Source of the DNA: Ampelocalamus luodianensis
Lineage: Eukaryota > Streptophyta > Magnoliopsida > Poales > Poaceae
Assembly (NCBI GenBank): GCA_036346255.1
Contig: CM070617.1
Span: forward strand, 2,583,501-2,647,500
DNA length: 64,000 bases
Direction: 5' to 3'
Position 1 is the first letter of the stretch. Each line of letters starts with the position of its first letter. Below, piece after piece: positions 11,725 through 23,183 of this stretch. Both the position numbers and the translations under genes were made by a program. A model generated the notes under the pieces. That model did not search any database. It saw only the letters and a program-made list of their open reading frames with translations, and had not been told where the DNA came from.

Positions 11725-13054
11725 CGCGCGCCGATGGGCGCGCTCCCCCTGGGCGCTTCTCCCGTGGGCGACCTCCTCCAGGCCACGCTCGCCGTGGGCC
11801 CGCTCCGCTGCGTGCACCCGGTTTCAGCCCAAGTTTTGGGGTGGGCTGTTTCTTGCCTCATGGGCCGTCGCCGTTTTCTTTTTCTTTTGATTTTCTTTTT
11901 CTTCTTCTATTTTAATTCAAAAGTGAGGCTTTAAAAATTAGTATCTCCCTCATTTTAACTCCAAAGATTATAAAATAAATTTGTAAAAATTTGTAAATTC
12001 AAGATCTCGCTAATGGCGTAGGTCTTGTTCAATTTGGAGTTTATTTGTTGTTCATTTGTATTTAATTGCTCTTTTTGCTTGTCTGTGCCTTTTTTCCGGT
12101 ACGTTCGTCCGACTAGGATTTGAAGACGCCAAAGATCCCCAAGTTGATCAAGCCCAAGATTATCGAGATCCTCTTGCCTATATCCCAAGCGAGTGAATAC
12201 TTTGATCATATTGAACCTACATTTTATGCAAAATATATTCTTTTAAAAATAGCAAATTGCATGCTTTAATTTTTTAATCAAATATATGTTAAAGCTTAAG
12301 GTAGTTAAATACCCATTTGATGATTAATTAATTATTATGCCATCCTTAACAACTTGAATCCCTTAATCCTTGTCACCCTAGTAACTATATGGTAAATATT
12401 AGTATAGGTTGTACTTACGCGACATGCTAACCTTGCTTAAGTACCGGGACACTAAAATGTCCCAATCATCATCTCTTCAAACATGAAAATAGTTTGGCCA
12501 GTCATTGGCGGTCCATGACTGAGATAAATGTGGTAATTTGGTTTTACTCCTCAAAACCCTAAATTGTTATTACTCTGTCTGGGCGGCTGGTGTGATGGAT
12601 GGTACATCAGTAGGTGCTAATGTAGCCCAAGGACTGTTGTGTTGTGGTTGGTATGTGGAATGAACCGCCTAGATAACCCTAAGGATTTAACCTTGTCATG
12701 ATCTCCCGTGTAAAACAAGTACAGCCACAAGTTTGTAAAGTACAAATCTGGTTAAATAATTTGTATCCCTCAGTACGAGTTGCACCAGGTAGATGTCCTA
12801 CGACGTCGTAAGCCTCTGTGGCGAAGGGTGTCGGGGCGCACGACGTAAGTCGTTAAGAGGGCGCAAGATGGGGTCTGGGTAAGGGTTAACGAATCTAAAC
12901 GGACGTAACCCTTCGAAGACGAAACCTTAGCAGGTGTAACTAATACTGATAGATGTATTGTAAAGGACTTGTGATGATCTTCCCTTGATTCACATGTCTA
13001 CGGAAACATGTGTACATATCAAGACGATTATCTCTTGTGGGTAAAGTGTACAAC

Positions 13055-13083
13055 CTCTGTAGAATCTAAACTGTTTAAATAGT
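13055..13083 (+). repeat. Paired-palindrome LTR module (copy 2, decayed)
   Basis: CTCTGTAGAA and ACTGTTTAAATAGT occupy the equivalent place in the outer 5' LTR, about 890 bases from its end. The first site has lost symmetry and the second has one mismatch. The flanks GTGGGTAAAGTGTACA and TCGTGCCTACGG are intact. Confidence 0.7.
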
Positions 13084-13951
13084 CGTGCCTACGGTCAAAG
13101 GTGGACATGGGAACTTAACTTGAGATAGTTCTATTTCAAAAACCTTTGTGGGTGGTATGAAAAAGTGGTGGACTCACCTAGCCCTGGGTTGGATTTTTTC
13201 TGAGTTTTCAGACTCAGTGATGTTAATATGTGGGGGTAACCCCAATCAAATTAAGTATAAGGTGGAGGGAACCTGTGCTGTTATTAAATATTGCACAATT
13301 ACTCTCTTTATAAAAATACAATTTGTTAAAAATGCTAAGTGATAGGACTTTGTATTTATGATAATTGAAAACATCGATTTAGCAAATAAAAGAACCTGAG
13401 CCATCCTTGTTAAGCCTTGCATGTATATTATTGCATTGTGTATTGGCTCGTGAGCACGGAAGTTGTGCTCATCCTCGCTCTTTCCCCCAAAAACCTCAGA
13501 AGCAGGAAACCCTGGAGATTATGACTACTACGAGGATCCAGAAGTCGGAGGACCCGGAGATAATGAAGCGTAGTGTAGTCGTTAGTTGTTCTAGTCTCGC
13601 CCCAGTTCATCTGACTCCGTTGGTTCTTGTGTGCATCCTATATTATCTTAGTCTTTAGGTAATATCGGGCGCACACGAGTTTCCCCAGTCGCTTGCCTAT
13701 GGAGAGATGTGCTCTCACCCCTTTTGCTTCCATTGTCGCTTCCGCTTTTGTAATGTAATCTTTTGGCCTGTTCGGCCTGTATTGTAAAACCTGACCCGAC
13801 GCGGTCTATATAAACTCTGATATACTAAACTCTACGCCATGTATGAAATGATTCAGCAATGTATCTGTGAGTGCTATCTACTGATCCAGAGCTTTGATCC
13901 AGAGCCTGTATTGTGAGGATTATGGATTAGGAAATCCGGGTCCGACAGAGC

Positions 13952-13964
13952 TGGTATCAGAGCA
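13952..13964 (+). other. Primer-binding site of element 1
   Basis: TGGTATCAGAGCA lies four bases after the 5' LTR end and is complementary to the 3' end of initiator-Met tRNA, the usual primer for plant Gypsy elements. Confidence 0.85.
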
Positions 13965-15120
13965 TACGACTGTAGGAGCATTAGCTAGACTGGTCGAGCC
14001 TAAGGACTTGAGTTTTATTTTTTAAAAAAACTAAGAAAAGCTTTGGCAAAATATAGCGTATTTATTGCTCTTACTCATCCCTCTTAGTTCTTTACTTACC
14101 TTGACTTCACTTGAGTTTTTACTCAGTTCTGACCCCCTCTCTTGTTAAAAATTTTAGATGATTGTATCGTCGTCCGATGGCCCGTGGGCTTTCTTTTCTC
14201 ATGGAGAGAACGACGACGAGTTTGTCGGTATTCCTCCGTAACCTCAAACAGTACCCTGGTTCGCCACCGACCCATCCTCAGAGGTCGGAAGACCTAGGTT
14301 CTGGATCGAGAGTCTCGTTCCTTGGAGGTTGAGTTCATCGCTCACACCTTCTGTACCGAGCATTCCAGGAGCCGTTGTTTGGTTTCCGTTCAGAACATAG
14401 TGCGCTCCGCCTCGACTCACTTGTGCCAGGTGCACAAGGATCTTCTTTTGAGGTCGCCTTTTCTGTCCCTTTCCGTCTCTCTAGGAGGGAGAACGCTACC
14501 TAAAGATCTTCGACATCAAGAACACCGTTGTTGCGATGAGCGCGCGATGCACGCCCCTCCTCTGCACGCCCGTCATCATCGAGAACCCGGACGCCGACCT
14601 GATGTCTTGGATCCCGCACCAAGATCGCTGCGCGCAAGAGCATGCAACCTCCTAGTTCGCTGCTTGTCATCAACGTCGAAGACTCCAGTCGAGGACGCAA
14701 CCTTTCTTGTTCTCGCTCTTGTTTCCGGTCGCCGACTTGGCCGCAACGTTCTCTCTCCTCTCTCTCGCAATCGCATCACTTTGTGGTCGATGCGGATTGA
14801 GGAGTAGTTAGCTTAGTTTAGCTAGTAGTGCTTGCTAGGCAGCCTTTTGGTCTGCAAGCATCTTTTTTCCTCTTCTACCACAGCCAATAGACGTCGTGTT
14901 TGTATCTTGTGTCATGGCTTAGCCTAGCCTATACGCTATGATTCAAGAGTCATGTAACACCTAATCCCCCTTAATATAATGCAGCCATTCTAGGCTTTGT
15001 ATTGTACTTGATTCTTTCTTCTCGTTTGGTTTAAGTGCTTCTGTGTGTGCTCTAGAGGGCTAGTAACCCTTATATATACCCCGCCCTTCCTCCTCGTTCT
15101 GAGCTTCAGCGTTCCTTCAG
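13965..15120 (+). other. Leader region of element 1
   Basis: There is no intact ORF. Short coding-like stretches occur, such as 14322-14440 (a frame containing VEFIAHTFCTEHSRSRCL) and 14487-14660, but in different frames. They may be remains of an extra leader ORF. They do not resemble the upstream ORF of elements 2 and 3, and I do not recognise them. Confidence 0.4.
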
Positions 15121-16438
15121 ATGCCGCCAAGAAGAGCCGCCGCCCCAATCCGTGGAGCTTACGCAACTGGCCGAGGAAGAGGTCGTGGTACTAGCAGTGG
15201 TCGTGGCCGAGGACAGGATCTACCTCCTCCGCCACCAACAACCCCGGCAATGGCACAAATAATGTTCCAACAGACTCAGATTCTGCAGGCCTTGCTCAAC
15301 AATCAGCAAATTGGACCAGCCGGCCGCAACTCCAAGCTTGCTGACTTCCTCAGGACAAGATCCTCACCTTCCTGCGCACCAACGAACCTCTAGAGCGTAA
15401 GATCGGCTCGAGACACCGAAGAAACTTCGCCTTGCTCTCTGCTCGAACGAAGACAAGGTGGACTTTGCCACTCATCAACTAAAAGGAGCCGCTTCTGCCT
15501 GGTGGGAAAGTTACCTCGCTGCCCGAGGTAATGATAGTCTGGTGCCTGAAGAAGGAGAAGAAGAATCGACAGTAGTAGCACCAGAAGCCACAACATCTAC
15601 GATCGGAGCCCAACCTGCCCCTGCCGCTGAAGCCACCGCAGAAGAAATTGTTGAAGCACCACAAGAGGAAGATGAACCAGCTTGGCAGACAATTCCCTGG
15701 GTTGAATTCAAAGCCACTTTCAGAACCAACTTCGTACCCGCCGGTACCATGAGATTAAAGAAGAATGAGTTCAGAGCTCTAAAGCAGGGTCAGATGTCCG
15801 TTAATGAATATCTAACCAAGTTCAACCAGCTCGCCCGCTATGCTCCCAATGACGTAGCTGATGAAGAAGAAAAGATCGACCACTTCGTGGAAGGAATGCG
15901 CGAAGATATGAGAGGACAGCTCATCCTCCACGATTACTCCAGCTTCCACCAATTTATCAATAAAGCCCTCATCTGTGAAAATGAGAAAAAGACTGCGAAA
16001 GTCAGCCGAAAGAGAAAGATGGTATTTCAGCGACCACAAGATGGCTTTCCGCAGAAGTCAGCATTTCAGGACAACTCATCTTTCGGACCACCAGTAGCCT
16101 TGTCTCAGGGAACTCTAGTCGCAACCCCATGTCCCAGCGAGAATGTTTCTCGTGCTCCCCTCCCCGTCGGACAGCCTGCAGCACGTAACCCGGTAGCACA
16201 CCTTCGTTGCTTCAGCTGTGGATAAAAAGGACACTTTGCCAACAGGTGCCCTCAACGTCGAGCCACCATCGTGCCTTCCATCTTAGGAGACACACAAACT
16301 CAAGACAGACTTCAGCTCCAAGCAAAAGTTATCAAGTCTCACAGGCATCCAGAGCCGCTTCCACTCCAAGCCGAAGCCGAAGCCAAGGCCATGTCAACCA
16401 TGTCATCGCCACGGAAGCTCAAGCCACTTCAGGAGTAA
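15121..16438 (+). pseudogene. Degenerate gag of element 1
   Basis: The start MPPRRAAAPIRGAYATGRGR is the usual basic N-terminus of plant chromovirus Gag. The capsid part (frame 15458-16225) contains ATHQLKGAASAWWESYLA and NEYLTKFNQLARYAP. A CCHC zinc knuckle follows (CFSCG, then GHFANRC) but an in-frame stop falls inside it at 16223-16225. At least two frameshifts separate the N-terminus from the capsid part between about 15340 and 15440. The frame after the knuckle ends with a stop at 16436-16438, close to the 3' LTR, leaving no room for pol. Confidence 0.85.
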
Positions 16439-16473
16439 TGAGAGGTACGTTCTCTGTCTAATCCGAGTAGCTC

Positions 16474-16513
16474 GAATCTCGGGGTCGAGATTCTGTTTAA
16501 GGTGGGTAGGATT
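16474..16513 (+). other. Pre-LTR hairpin and polypurine tract, element 1
   Basis: GAATCTCG and CGAGATTC form a perfect 8-bp stem around GGGT (16474-16493). It is followed by the purine-rich AAGGTGGGTAGGATT that abuts the 3' LTR. Element 3 has the same arrangement at 55054-55091. Confidence 0.7.
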
Positions 16514-17428
16514 TGTAACGCCCCCTTTTTCTTCCTCCCCCGCCGGACCCCCCTCCTCGCGCGTGCGCTGCCCACCGCCTGTGCCCGCTGCGCCCGTGTC
16601 GGGTCGCTCGCCCGATATCCCGCTCTCTTGTGCGCGCACAGACGCTTCGTCTTTTCCTTTTTCCCACTTTGCTTCGCGTGCTCTTCGCCGCCATGCGCGC
16701 GCAAGAAGCCGCCGCCTGTCGGACCCCTCGCCGCGCCGCCGCTTCACGGTCTTTGCCGCTTAGCCGTGCGGCGCTGCGCGCATGCTCGCCTGCACTTCTT
16801 CCCCGAGCCTCCCGCGCCTCCCTTAGCCCTTAAAAGCTCCCATCCGGCACCTCCCTTTCCCTCCTGATTTTCTCCTTCTCCCCCCAAGCAAGACGAAGAG
16901 AGGAAGAAAAGCAAGAAGGAAAGAAGAGGAAGAAGAAAGCCGGGGGCTTACCTCGCCGTCGCCGCCGTCGGTGAGTGTTGCCACTGCCCCCGCGCCTCCC
17001 GCTCCCCTCCGTCGTTGTCGCCGTCATCGTCGTCGTCTCCTCCCCCTCCCCGCATGCCGCCGCCGCCACCCCGAGCCTTCCCTCTCCCCTCAGGTCGCCC
17101 CCGCCGCCCCCGTCGCGCCTCCATTTCCCCTCCCTCGCGCGCGCGCGAGCCCTCTTCTCTCCCGCGCCGCCGCGCCCTTTCTCTCTCCCATCTCGCCCGC
17201 CCGAGCCCTCTTTTAGGCACGCCCGCGCCCGATGGGCAGCGCTTCCCCCTGGGCCGCGCTTCTCCCCCGTGGTCTATGTAAACTCTAATGTGCTAAATTA
17301 ATACATGGTATGGTTCGACATCATGTATGAAATGATTCAGCAATGTATCTGTGAGTGCTATCTACTGATCCAGGGAATAGCACAGTGTTATCACAGAGAA
17401 TTCTGAATTAGAAAATCCGGGTCCGACA
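16514..17428 (+). repeat. 3' LTR of element 1, internally deleted
   Basis: This LTR starts TGTAACGCCCCC and ends GGGTCCGACA. Its first 750 bases match 8154-8891 plus 11725-11770, and the last 160 match the end of the 5' LTR (from GTCTATATAAACTC near 13798). About 2 kb, including the paired-palindrome module, is missing at a short CGTGG/CGCGG match. Confidence 0.85.
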
Positions 17429-17433
17429 ACGTG

Positions 17434-17909
17434 GCTCGATGGTTTATAGCGAGTTACAGTATCATTTCGCAGTCTTGATACATAGCTAGCTCACAGTAGC
17501 AGTCCGGTGATCCTGTGCGTGGCATATCCTAAAGGGTAAAAGGAGGGACGTTTGGGGCGAGGGGAGGGTGGCCACGTCGCTCGTTTTCTTTTGCCCCGTC
17601 CGATCTCGCGCGGATCCTCTTCGTTCCCGTCCGATTTTTGTTTTGTTTTGCGCGCTTGTGATGCCTCTCGCGTTCGCTGTGCAGGCAATTCCTCCACGTC
17701 GTCCTCCTCTCTGGGTGCTTCGCTTGCCTTCCAGATCGTCCCCTGTTGCTTCGTCATCGTCGCCCCCTCCTCCTTGCTTCAACGCGCCCTGCGCGCCCCC
17801 TCCCCCGCCCCCGCTTCCCCCTCCCCCATCTGCTCTTTTCCCCGTCGCCACCCTTCTTTGGTTGACTTCCTTCTTCACCCCCTCCTTTCTTCGCCACCGC
17901 CGCCCCACC
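17434..17909. other. Unique flank with GC-rich sequence
   Basis: Bases 17453-17500 continue the duplicated segment found at 35095-35130. From about 17530 the sequence becomes C-rich and pyrimidine-rich and merges into the tandem repeat that continues after the solo LTR at 23184. It may be the promoter or 5' leader of a transcribed locus, but no reading frame can be assigned. Confidence 0.4.
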
Positions 17910-17914
17910 CCCGG
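17910..17914. other. Target-site duplication of solo LTR
   Basis: CCCGG precedes TGTGAGACC and recurs at 23184-23188 directly after GGTACA. Confidence 0.85.
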
Positions 17915-18677
17915 TGTGAGACCCCGGCTTATTAAGTTTGTAATACTTAGCCTTCCATTGGCTCTAGCATCACAAGCCAAATAATCCGCGTCTCGATGGA
18001 CATGTGCTTCCCAAAATTGCAGCACACATACATTCATACAAAGTCATGCATCATTCTCATACACAAAATACAACAAGTCTAGAGAACGACATACATAATA
18101 TAAAGTTATTACAGAACAGCCGACCGGCCAAATGACAAACTAGAGTTAACAGCGGAAGCAAAAGTTGCCACAAGATGGCTTAAACCAAAAGACGGCCGGT
18201 TAGCCACATAACACCACAGGGCAACCGACCGGACCGCTAAGCTAGTCGTCCCACACACCACCACAACATAATTCACAAAAGTGAGGCCCTTGGGGCTCAC
18301 CTTCTTCCTCTGCACACAACAAGCAATGCAGATGAGTACAATAATGTACTCGCAAGACTTACGAGTAACAAGCCTATACATAGCTACATGAAGGCGGATT
18401 ACAAAGGAAGTTGGGTTATATGGTTCTTTGGACGCATAACGTAAGTTTCATTTGCAATATTGTAATAGATTGAAGGCACTAGTTAAAATCTGTTTTTAGC
18501 AATTGACATAACAACGACTAGTCATAAATAACAAGAACCACCTAGAAGTGACTTTCCCAAAAGCCACCACAACATAGCATGAATCCCAGATTCATACCAC
18601 CCATCAAGTTTTAATTAAAAGGTTGTAGTCTAACTCTTGAAAAGCTTACCCAAGTATGTCCATAACCTAGGACGAGG

Positions 18678-18706
18678 CTATTCGAATAGTTTTAAACCCT
18701 GCAGGG
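18678..18706 (-). repeat. Paired-palindrome LTR module (copy 3)
   Basis: CTATTCGAATAG (18678-18689) and CCCTGCAGGG (18697-18706) are perfect palindromes with a 7-nt spacer (TTTTAAA on +). The module lies about 790 bases from the LTR 3' end. Confidence 0.85.
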
Positions 18707-20309
18707 GTGTACCAATGTACCCACACTTCAGACCGCCTTTAAGCCATATGATTTAGCACACTTCCAAAGGTATGCCGGCACGACTAAGTCCTACGAGACA
18801 TTTCCAATATTGTGTATCAACTACGAGCCGTTCGTATGGATAGAAACCCATACGCTTTACATTGTAAAGCCGTAAAGACAACTACCCCTTGGGTAAAGCT
18901 TTACGGGCAACTACAATGCTTCTGTCACATACCCACTCATTTTACTACAACACACACACGCCCTCCTGTGACCCGTAGCCAATACACGCCAAAGTACTAA
19001 GTCAAGAGAGGTCCCATTTCCCTCTAGTGTGGTTATACGCACTAAAATGCTGGATAATGTGTACTCACAAGATGTTCGGTCCTTAATTGACCTGGGCACC
19101 ATTCCAGTCACACCCAAATTCACACCATCTTACCATTGTGCCCAAGTCCAAATCCTTTTGTTTTCAGTTTTTAGTTTTTGCAATTTACATAGCACAAGAT
19201 TGAAAACATAAGAATCATAATAAGCATTTGTGTGATCAAGGTTATCGACAAGTCGATAACCGCCCCTTTCTACCGATAGCTAAGCAACATTAACTCGGAC
19301 TACTAAGTGACAAGGATTCATCCAACGAACCCAAAATCACAGCAATAACCTAGGCTCAGGTAGTAGAGGATAATCACATTTGCCTACTGATAATGCATCT
19401 AATAGGCCAACTATCGATAATAGTTAAAACAACATAGCAATGCGTACGTAGAATTTGCAAACAACATATTAGAATTTGAAAATAATGGGAGCAACATGAT
19501 CAAATGATGTTACACTACTTGCCTGGCTGGAGTGTAGATTCAGGCTGCTGTGGCTCAGGATCAATATCAATAATATCCTCGGAACCTAACGCGAAAAGGC
19601 GATAACCAAATAAGAACAAAGAACTCCAAACAAAACCCAACAGTAAAACTTATCCAAATTTCATTAAATTTATACAGCAGCAAGAGGATGATTTTAGACA
19701 ATTTTAGGAACAAGAAACAGGTCATTTGGACTTAGCATGCAAAAGCTATGGCTAAAATTTTTTTTCTCAGCCTATTAAATCCAGATTAATTCCTATCTGT
19801 TACTGTTCATGGCACAAATTTCCAGAATGATCTAGAGTCTGAAATTTTTATGGTAGGCAGGTTAAGACATTCTAAGAACAACAAAATTGAATTTGCACAA
19901 TTTGGAGTTAAAAAGAATTAGTTATGATTTTCTTAAGTTGTAAAACTAGCATATATCACTTTACAGGAACAAAAATATGAACAAGACCTATGCTAAGTTA
20001 AAGTACTTTACCAGAGGGATTTTACAGATTTGGGTTTGCTCAAATTGGAGTTACCCACAAAAGTTATATAGTTTACACATTTTGAAGTGATTTTCCTAAC
20101 CCTTAATTCATTCAAACTTCTACTGCAACATTTATTAAATTCCAGCCCAGAAAAGTGACTACATCTACTCTCACATTAAAATTTATCCTACCACAGAGCT
20201 ACTGCAACTTGAATCATTCAAAAAGGAGCTAAACTGACAAACTTATGCACTTAAGAAAATTGAAACAATGAAACACTTAGAAAAATTGGAGCTCTCGGGA
20301 GGTCCAAAA

Positions 20310-21190
20310 GAATCTGGAGAACGCGTGGAGGTCGTGGCCGTTAAGATTAGATCTAACGGTCCCGACGAGGCGGACACATAGCGCACGCGAAAGGAGCTCC
20401 TCGTGCACCTAGGAGGTCGTGGCCGTCAGATCAAGATCTGGCGGTCCCGAGCACTAGGGGAGGTCCTAGAACTTCAATCCAACGGAGGAGGTCTGGACGG
20501 TCAGGATTTCTCGGGGGAGGTCCTAACGGTCTAGATCTCCGGGGGAGGTCCTACGGCTTAAGTCCACCGAGGAGGTCCCGACAGCTAAGATCTCCCAAGA
20601 GAGGTCTTAACGGTCACGATCAAGCGAAGGAGGTCTGAACGGTGAGATCTAAAGAAGGGGAGGTCTTGGCGGCTGAGATTTACCGAGGAGGTCTTAACAG
20701 CCAAGATCTCTACCGACAGATCCAAAGCGCTGAGGAGGTCTAGGCCGTTAGATGGAGATCCAACGGTCTAGAGCTACGGGGAGGTTCTCAAGCGAAGGAT
20801 CTAATCGGAGGAGGTCGGGGCGGTCAAGATCTACCAGGGGAGGTCTTGAACGACCCAGATTTAATCGAGGGAGGTCCGATGCGACAGGGTTTTAGCGGGA
20901 GGAGATCTGGACGGCTCAGATGGACCTGAACGGTCCAGGTCGAGGTGGGGGAGGTCTTAAGCGATAAGGTTTTACAGAGAGAGGTCTGGACGGTTAAGAT
21001 CTCCATGGGGAGGTCTTTTGCAACGAGGACCCCGAGGGAGGTTCTGGGGTGGTCTTTGTAAAATAACAAGGGAGGTCTTTGCGGAAACACCAAGGGTGCT
21101 CCTACGGCCCGGATTAACACTAAGGAGGTCCTAAACGGTGGAGATCAACGTAGGAGGTCGTGAGGGTGGTCTGAGCGGTGGCCTGGAATC
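20310..21190 (-). repeat. Degenerate GGAGGTC repeats inside solo LTR
   Basis: More than twenty irregularly spaced copies of a GGGGAGGTC(C/T) motif alternate with ACGGTC and AGATCT-like words, roughly every 30-60 bases. A similar field of ATCAACGGCCGAGATC-type words lies in the related LTR at 30160-30540. Role unknown. Confidence 0.65.
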
Positions 21191-23183
21191 CGACAGCAGT
21201 AGGGTGAGACCCACGTGTAAGTGACAAGTGGCAGCTTCCGACATCAATTAATGACCCCTCCCAATTAAACACTGGCTTAGCATTAAAGGTGCGCGGGAAC
21301 CGCCCGCAGGGACTTTAAGGCCCCAGGCCTACCAGCAGTGACACAACGGGACGATTAAGACACCATTAACCCCCAATGACTAGCACTGGTTGGCATTAAA
21401 GCTGCCCGAAAATTTTGACGAAAACGGGAGCTTCCTCCCGGCAAAATCTCGAACGACTCCAACAGCTTGCCGCCGGCGACTCCGGTCGCGGCGGCGCCAA
21501 ACAAAAATTGGAATGGAATCACAATAGCGCTATGACCCTAATGGGGGCAACCTCGCCGGCGGCGGTGGTCCAGAACGCCGGCTAGCCGGAAAAACGAAAA
21601 GAGGGCTTATACTGCAAATTTGAAAATAGCCAGGAGCTTTGCTGAGGTCCAAGGGAGTGGGTGCCAAGACCTCTATAGACTAATAAGGAGCTACCTGGAT
21701 GGAGGGGAGCTTCCAAGATGGCCGGAGCAGCTTATTCCCGGAGGAGGCTCGCCGGACTCGAGGAAGAAAGCTGGAAGAGTGTCCTCTGAGCAAAAAGAGC
21801 GGTACCCAAACATCAATATAGCTTCATTACAGTACACAGAAGCTATATGCGCAAAAAATTGAAAATGGGACACTCACCTGAGCTGAGGAAGAAAATGACC
21901 AATTTCAGTCGAATTTGAACAAACCCCAAATTGGATAATTCCTGAGAATCAAATCCAAAATTGAGTGAGGGAAAATGTTCAAAATAGAGAGGAGATAGAA
22001 ATGGTGCAAAGAATTGTGGGGGAGAACCACTGGAACACCAAATTCACCAAAGGAGCTCAACGGGTCAACAATGGGGATTATCGGATTTGGGGGTATTAAG
22101 CTCCACAGATGAAGATGGAGCTTGAGGGTGGTCTAAAGGAAGACCAGGAGGTAAGATGAGTGCTTATAAAGCTCTGAAAATGTTAGGGCTCGACAAGAGA
22201 CTCCTCGGGGAACAAAGGAGCACGGCTCAAGACGACGCCGAAAGTGAAAAAGGTGAAAGAGAATAGGTTAGGGCATGGCACGGCCGAACGTGTCTCCCAC
22301 AACTCTTAATGTCGACTAGGACGGCCGTAGGGAGCATGAAATGACACTTCCATACTCAAACTACTGCTCACGCACGATTCCGAGGTTGAAGATGACCAGA
22401 CACACTCGATTGGTTGTCGGCCGATGGATTAATCGTGGACGGCTTGGATCGCAGAGCGCTGACGCTTTGAAAACAACAGAGGAGGAGGAGGAGGGGAGGT
22501 CGTGAACGACCAGATTGAAATCGGGCTGTTGAGGTCGTCCAGGAGGTCCCGAGGCTTACAGGGGGTAGGGGTGGTCATCCAACGGCTCGACCCTACACGC
22601 CCGAGTGCGATAAGAGGACCTGGTCCGGTCGAGTCGTTTGAGTTGGGCTCGGGTTCGAGCCCGAGTCTGACTCGAACCAAAGTTTAAATTTTTGGTTTTT
22701 AGAAGAGCTGAACTTTGGGGAAATTGGTTGAGGTAGCAAATTGACTCCAAAAATTTTGAAAATTTTACGAGAGCTTGCTGTCTCAAATGTTGACCTTGCA
22801 TAAAATTTTCAGAGGTTTTGGTGCTGTGGATTTTCTCCAAAAATTTAACAAGGTGCTGGACCAATGATTGACCAGAAATCAAATAGGTTTGACTGACCTC
22901 CAAAAACATTCAAACAATTTCTAAAAATTGTGAAATTTTTCAGAGAGGTCACACACCAACCCTGGGACTTGGGGAAATTATTTACAAAGAATGATCACAG
23001 GAGTTGACATGAAAGTTTTTAGAAGTTCAAAGTTTGGGTCAAAAAGACTTGTGATTTTGTATTTCCATATATTCTTGTACAAAAATTGTTTGGTACAACA
23101 GAAAATACATGATGTAAGAAAATTTTTTAATTTTTATTTATTTTTTTATATTTAAAACACAAGTTCAAAATTGGGACGGTACA

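Larger units (their letters stand above)
8154..13947 (+). repeat. 5' LTR of element 1 (interrupted)
   Basis: The native LTR is 8154-8891 plus 11725-13947, about 2.96 kb. The first 700 bases are very GC-rich with a TTAAAA box near 8471 and a purine-rich leader (8540-8598). Homology to the 3' LTR runs across the join at 8891/11725, which shows the middle is an insertion. Confidence 0.8.
8154..17428 (+). mobile_element. Element 1: gag-only Ty3/Gypsy-type retrotransposon
   Basis: This is a complete insertion bounded by TGTAACGCCC and TCCGACA and flanked by the 5-bp duplication ACGTG. Parts in order: 5' LTR 8154-13947 (with a nested LTR at 8892-11724), iMet-type primer site at 13952, leader 13965-15120, degenerate gag 15121-16438, purine-rich tract just before 16514, and 3' LTR 16514-17428. 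Only about 2.57 kb lies between the LTRs, and no protease, reverse transcriptase or integrase is present. It would have depended on a related autonomous element. Gag has frameshifts and a stop in the zinc knuckle, and the 3' LTR lacks about 2 kb, so the copy is dead. Confidence 0.9.
17915..23183 (-). mobile_element. 5.27-kb solo Gypsy LTR
   Basis: On the minus strand it starts TGTACCGTCCCAATTTTGAAC and ends CCGGGGTCTCACA, with CCCGG duplicated on both sides. No internal domain exists and no second LTR copy is found between the duplications. It therefore formed by recombination between two LTRs, or is an LTR-only remnant. Its start matches the + strand LTR at 27939, and its end region matches the LTRs of elements 2 and 3. 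A TATA-like TTTATAAG lies on the minus strand near 22163-22172. Confidence 0.8.

Noticed and set aside
8152..17433. Element 1 read as two tandem independent retrotransposons
   Set aside because: Only one primer site, one gag and one outer target duplication exist, and LTR homology runs across 8891/11725, so a nested LTR explains the data better.
16403..18037. GC-rich frames on both strands in and after the 3' LTR
   Set aside because: Low-complexity translations of GC-rich repeat DNA; no domain and no start context.
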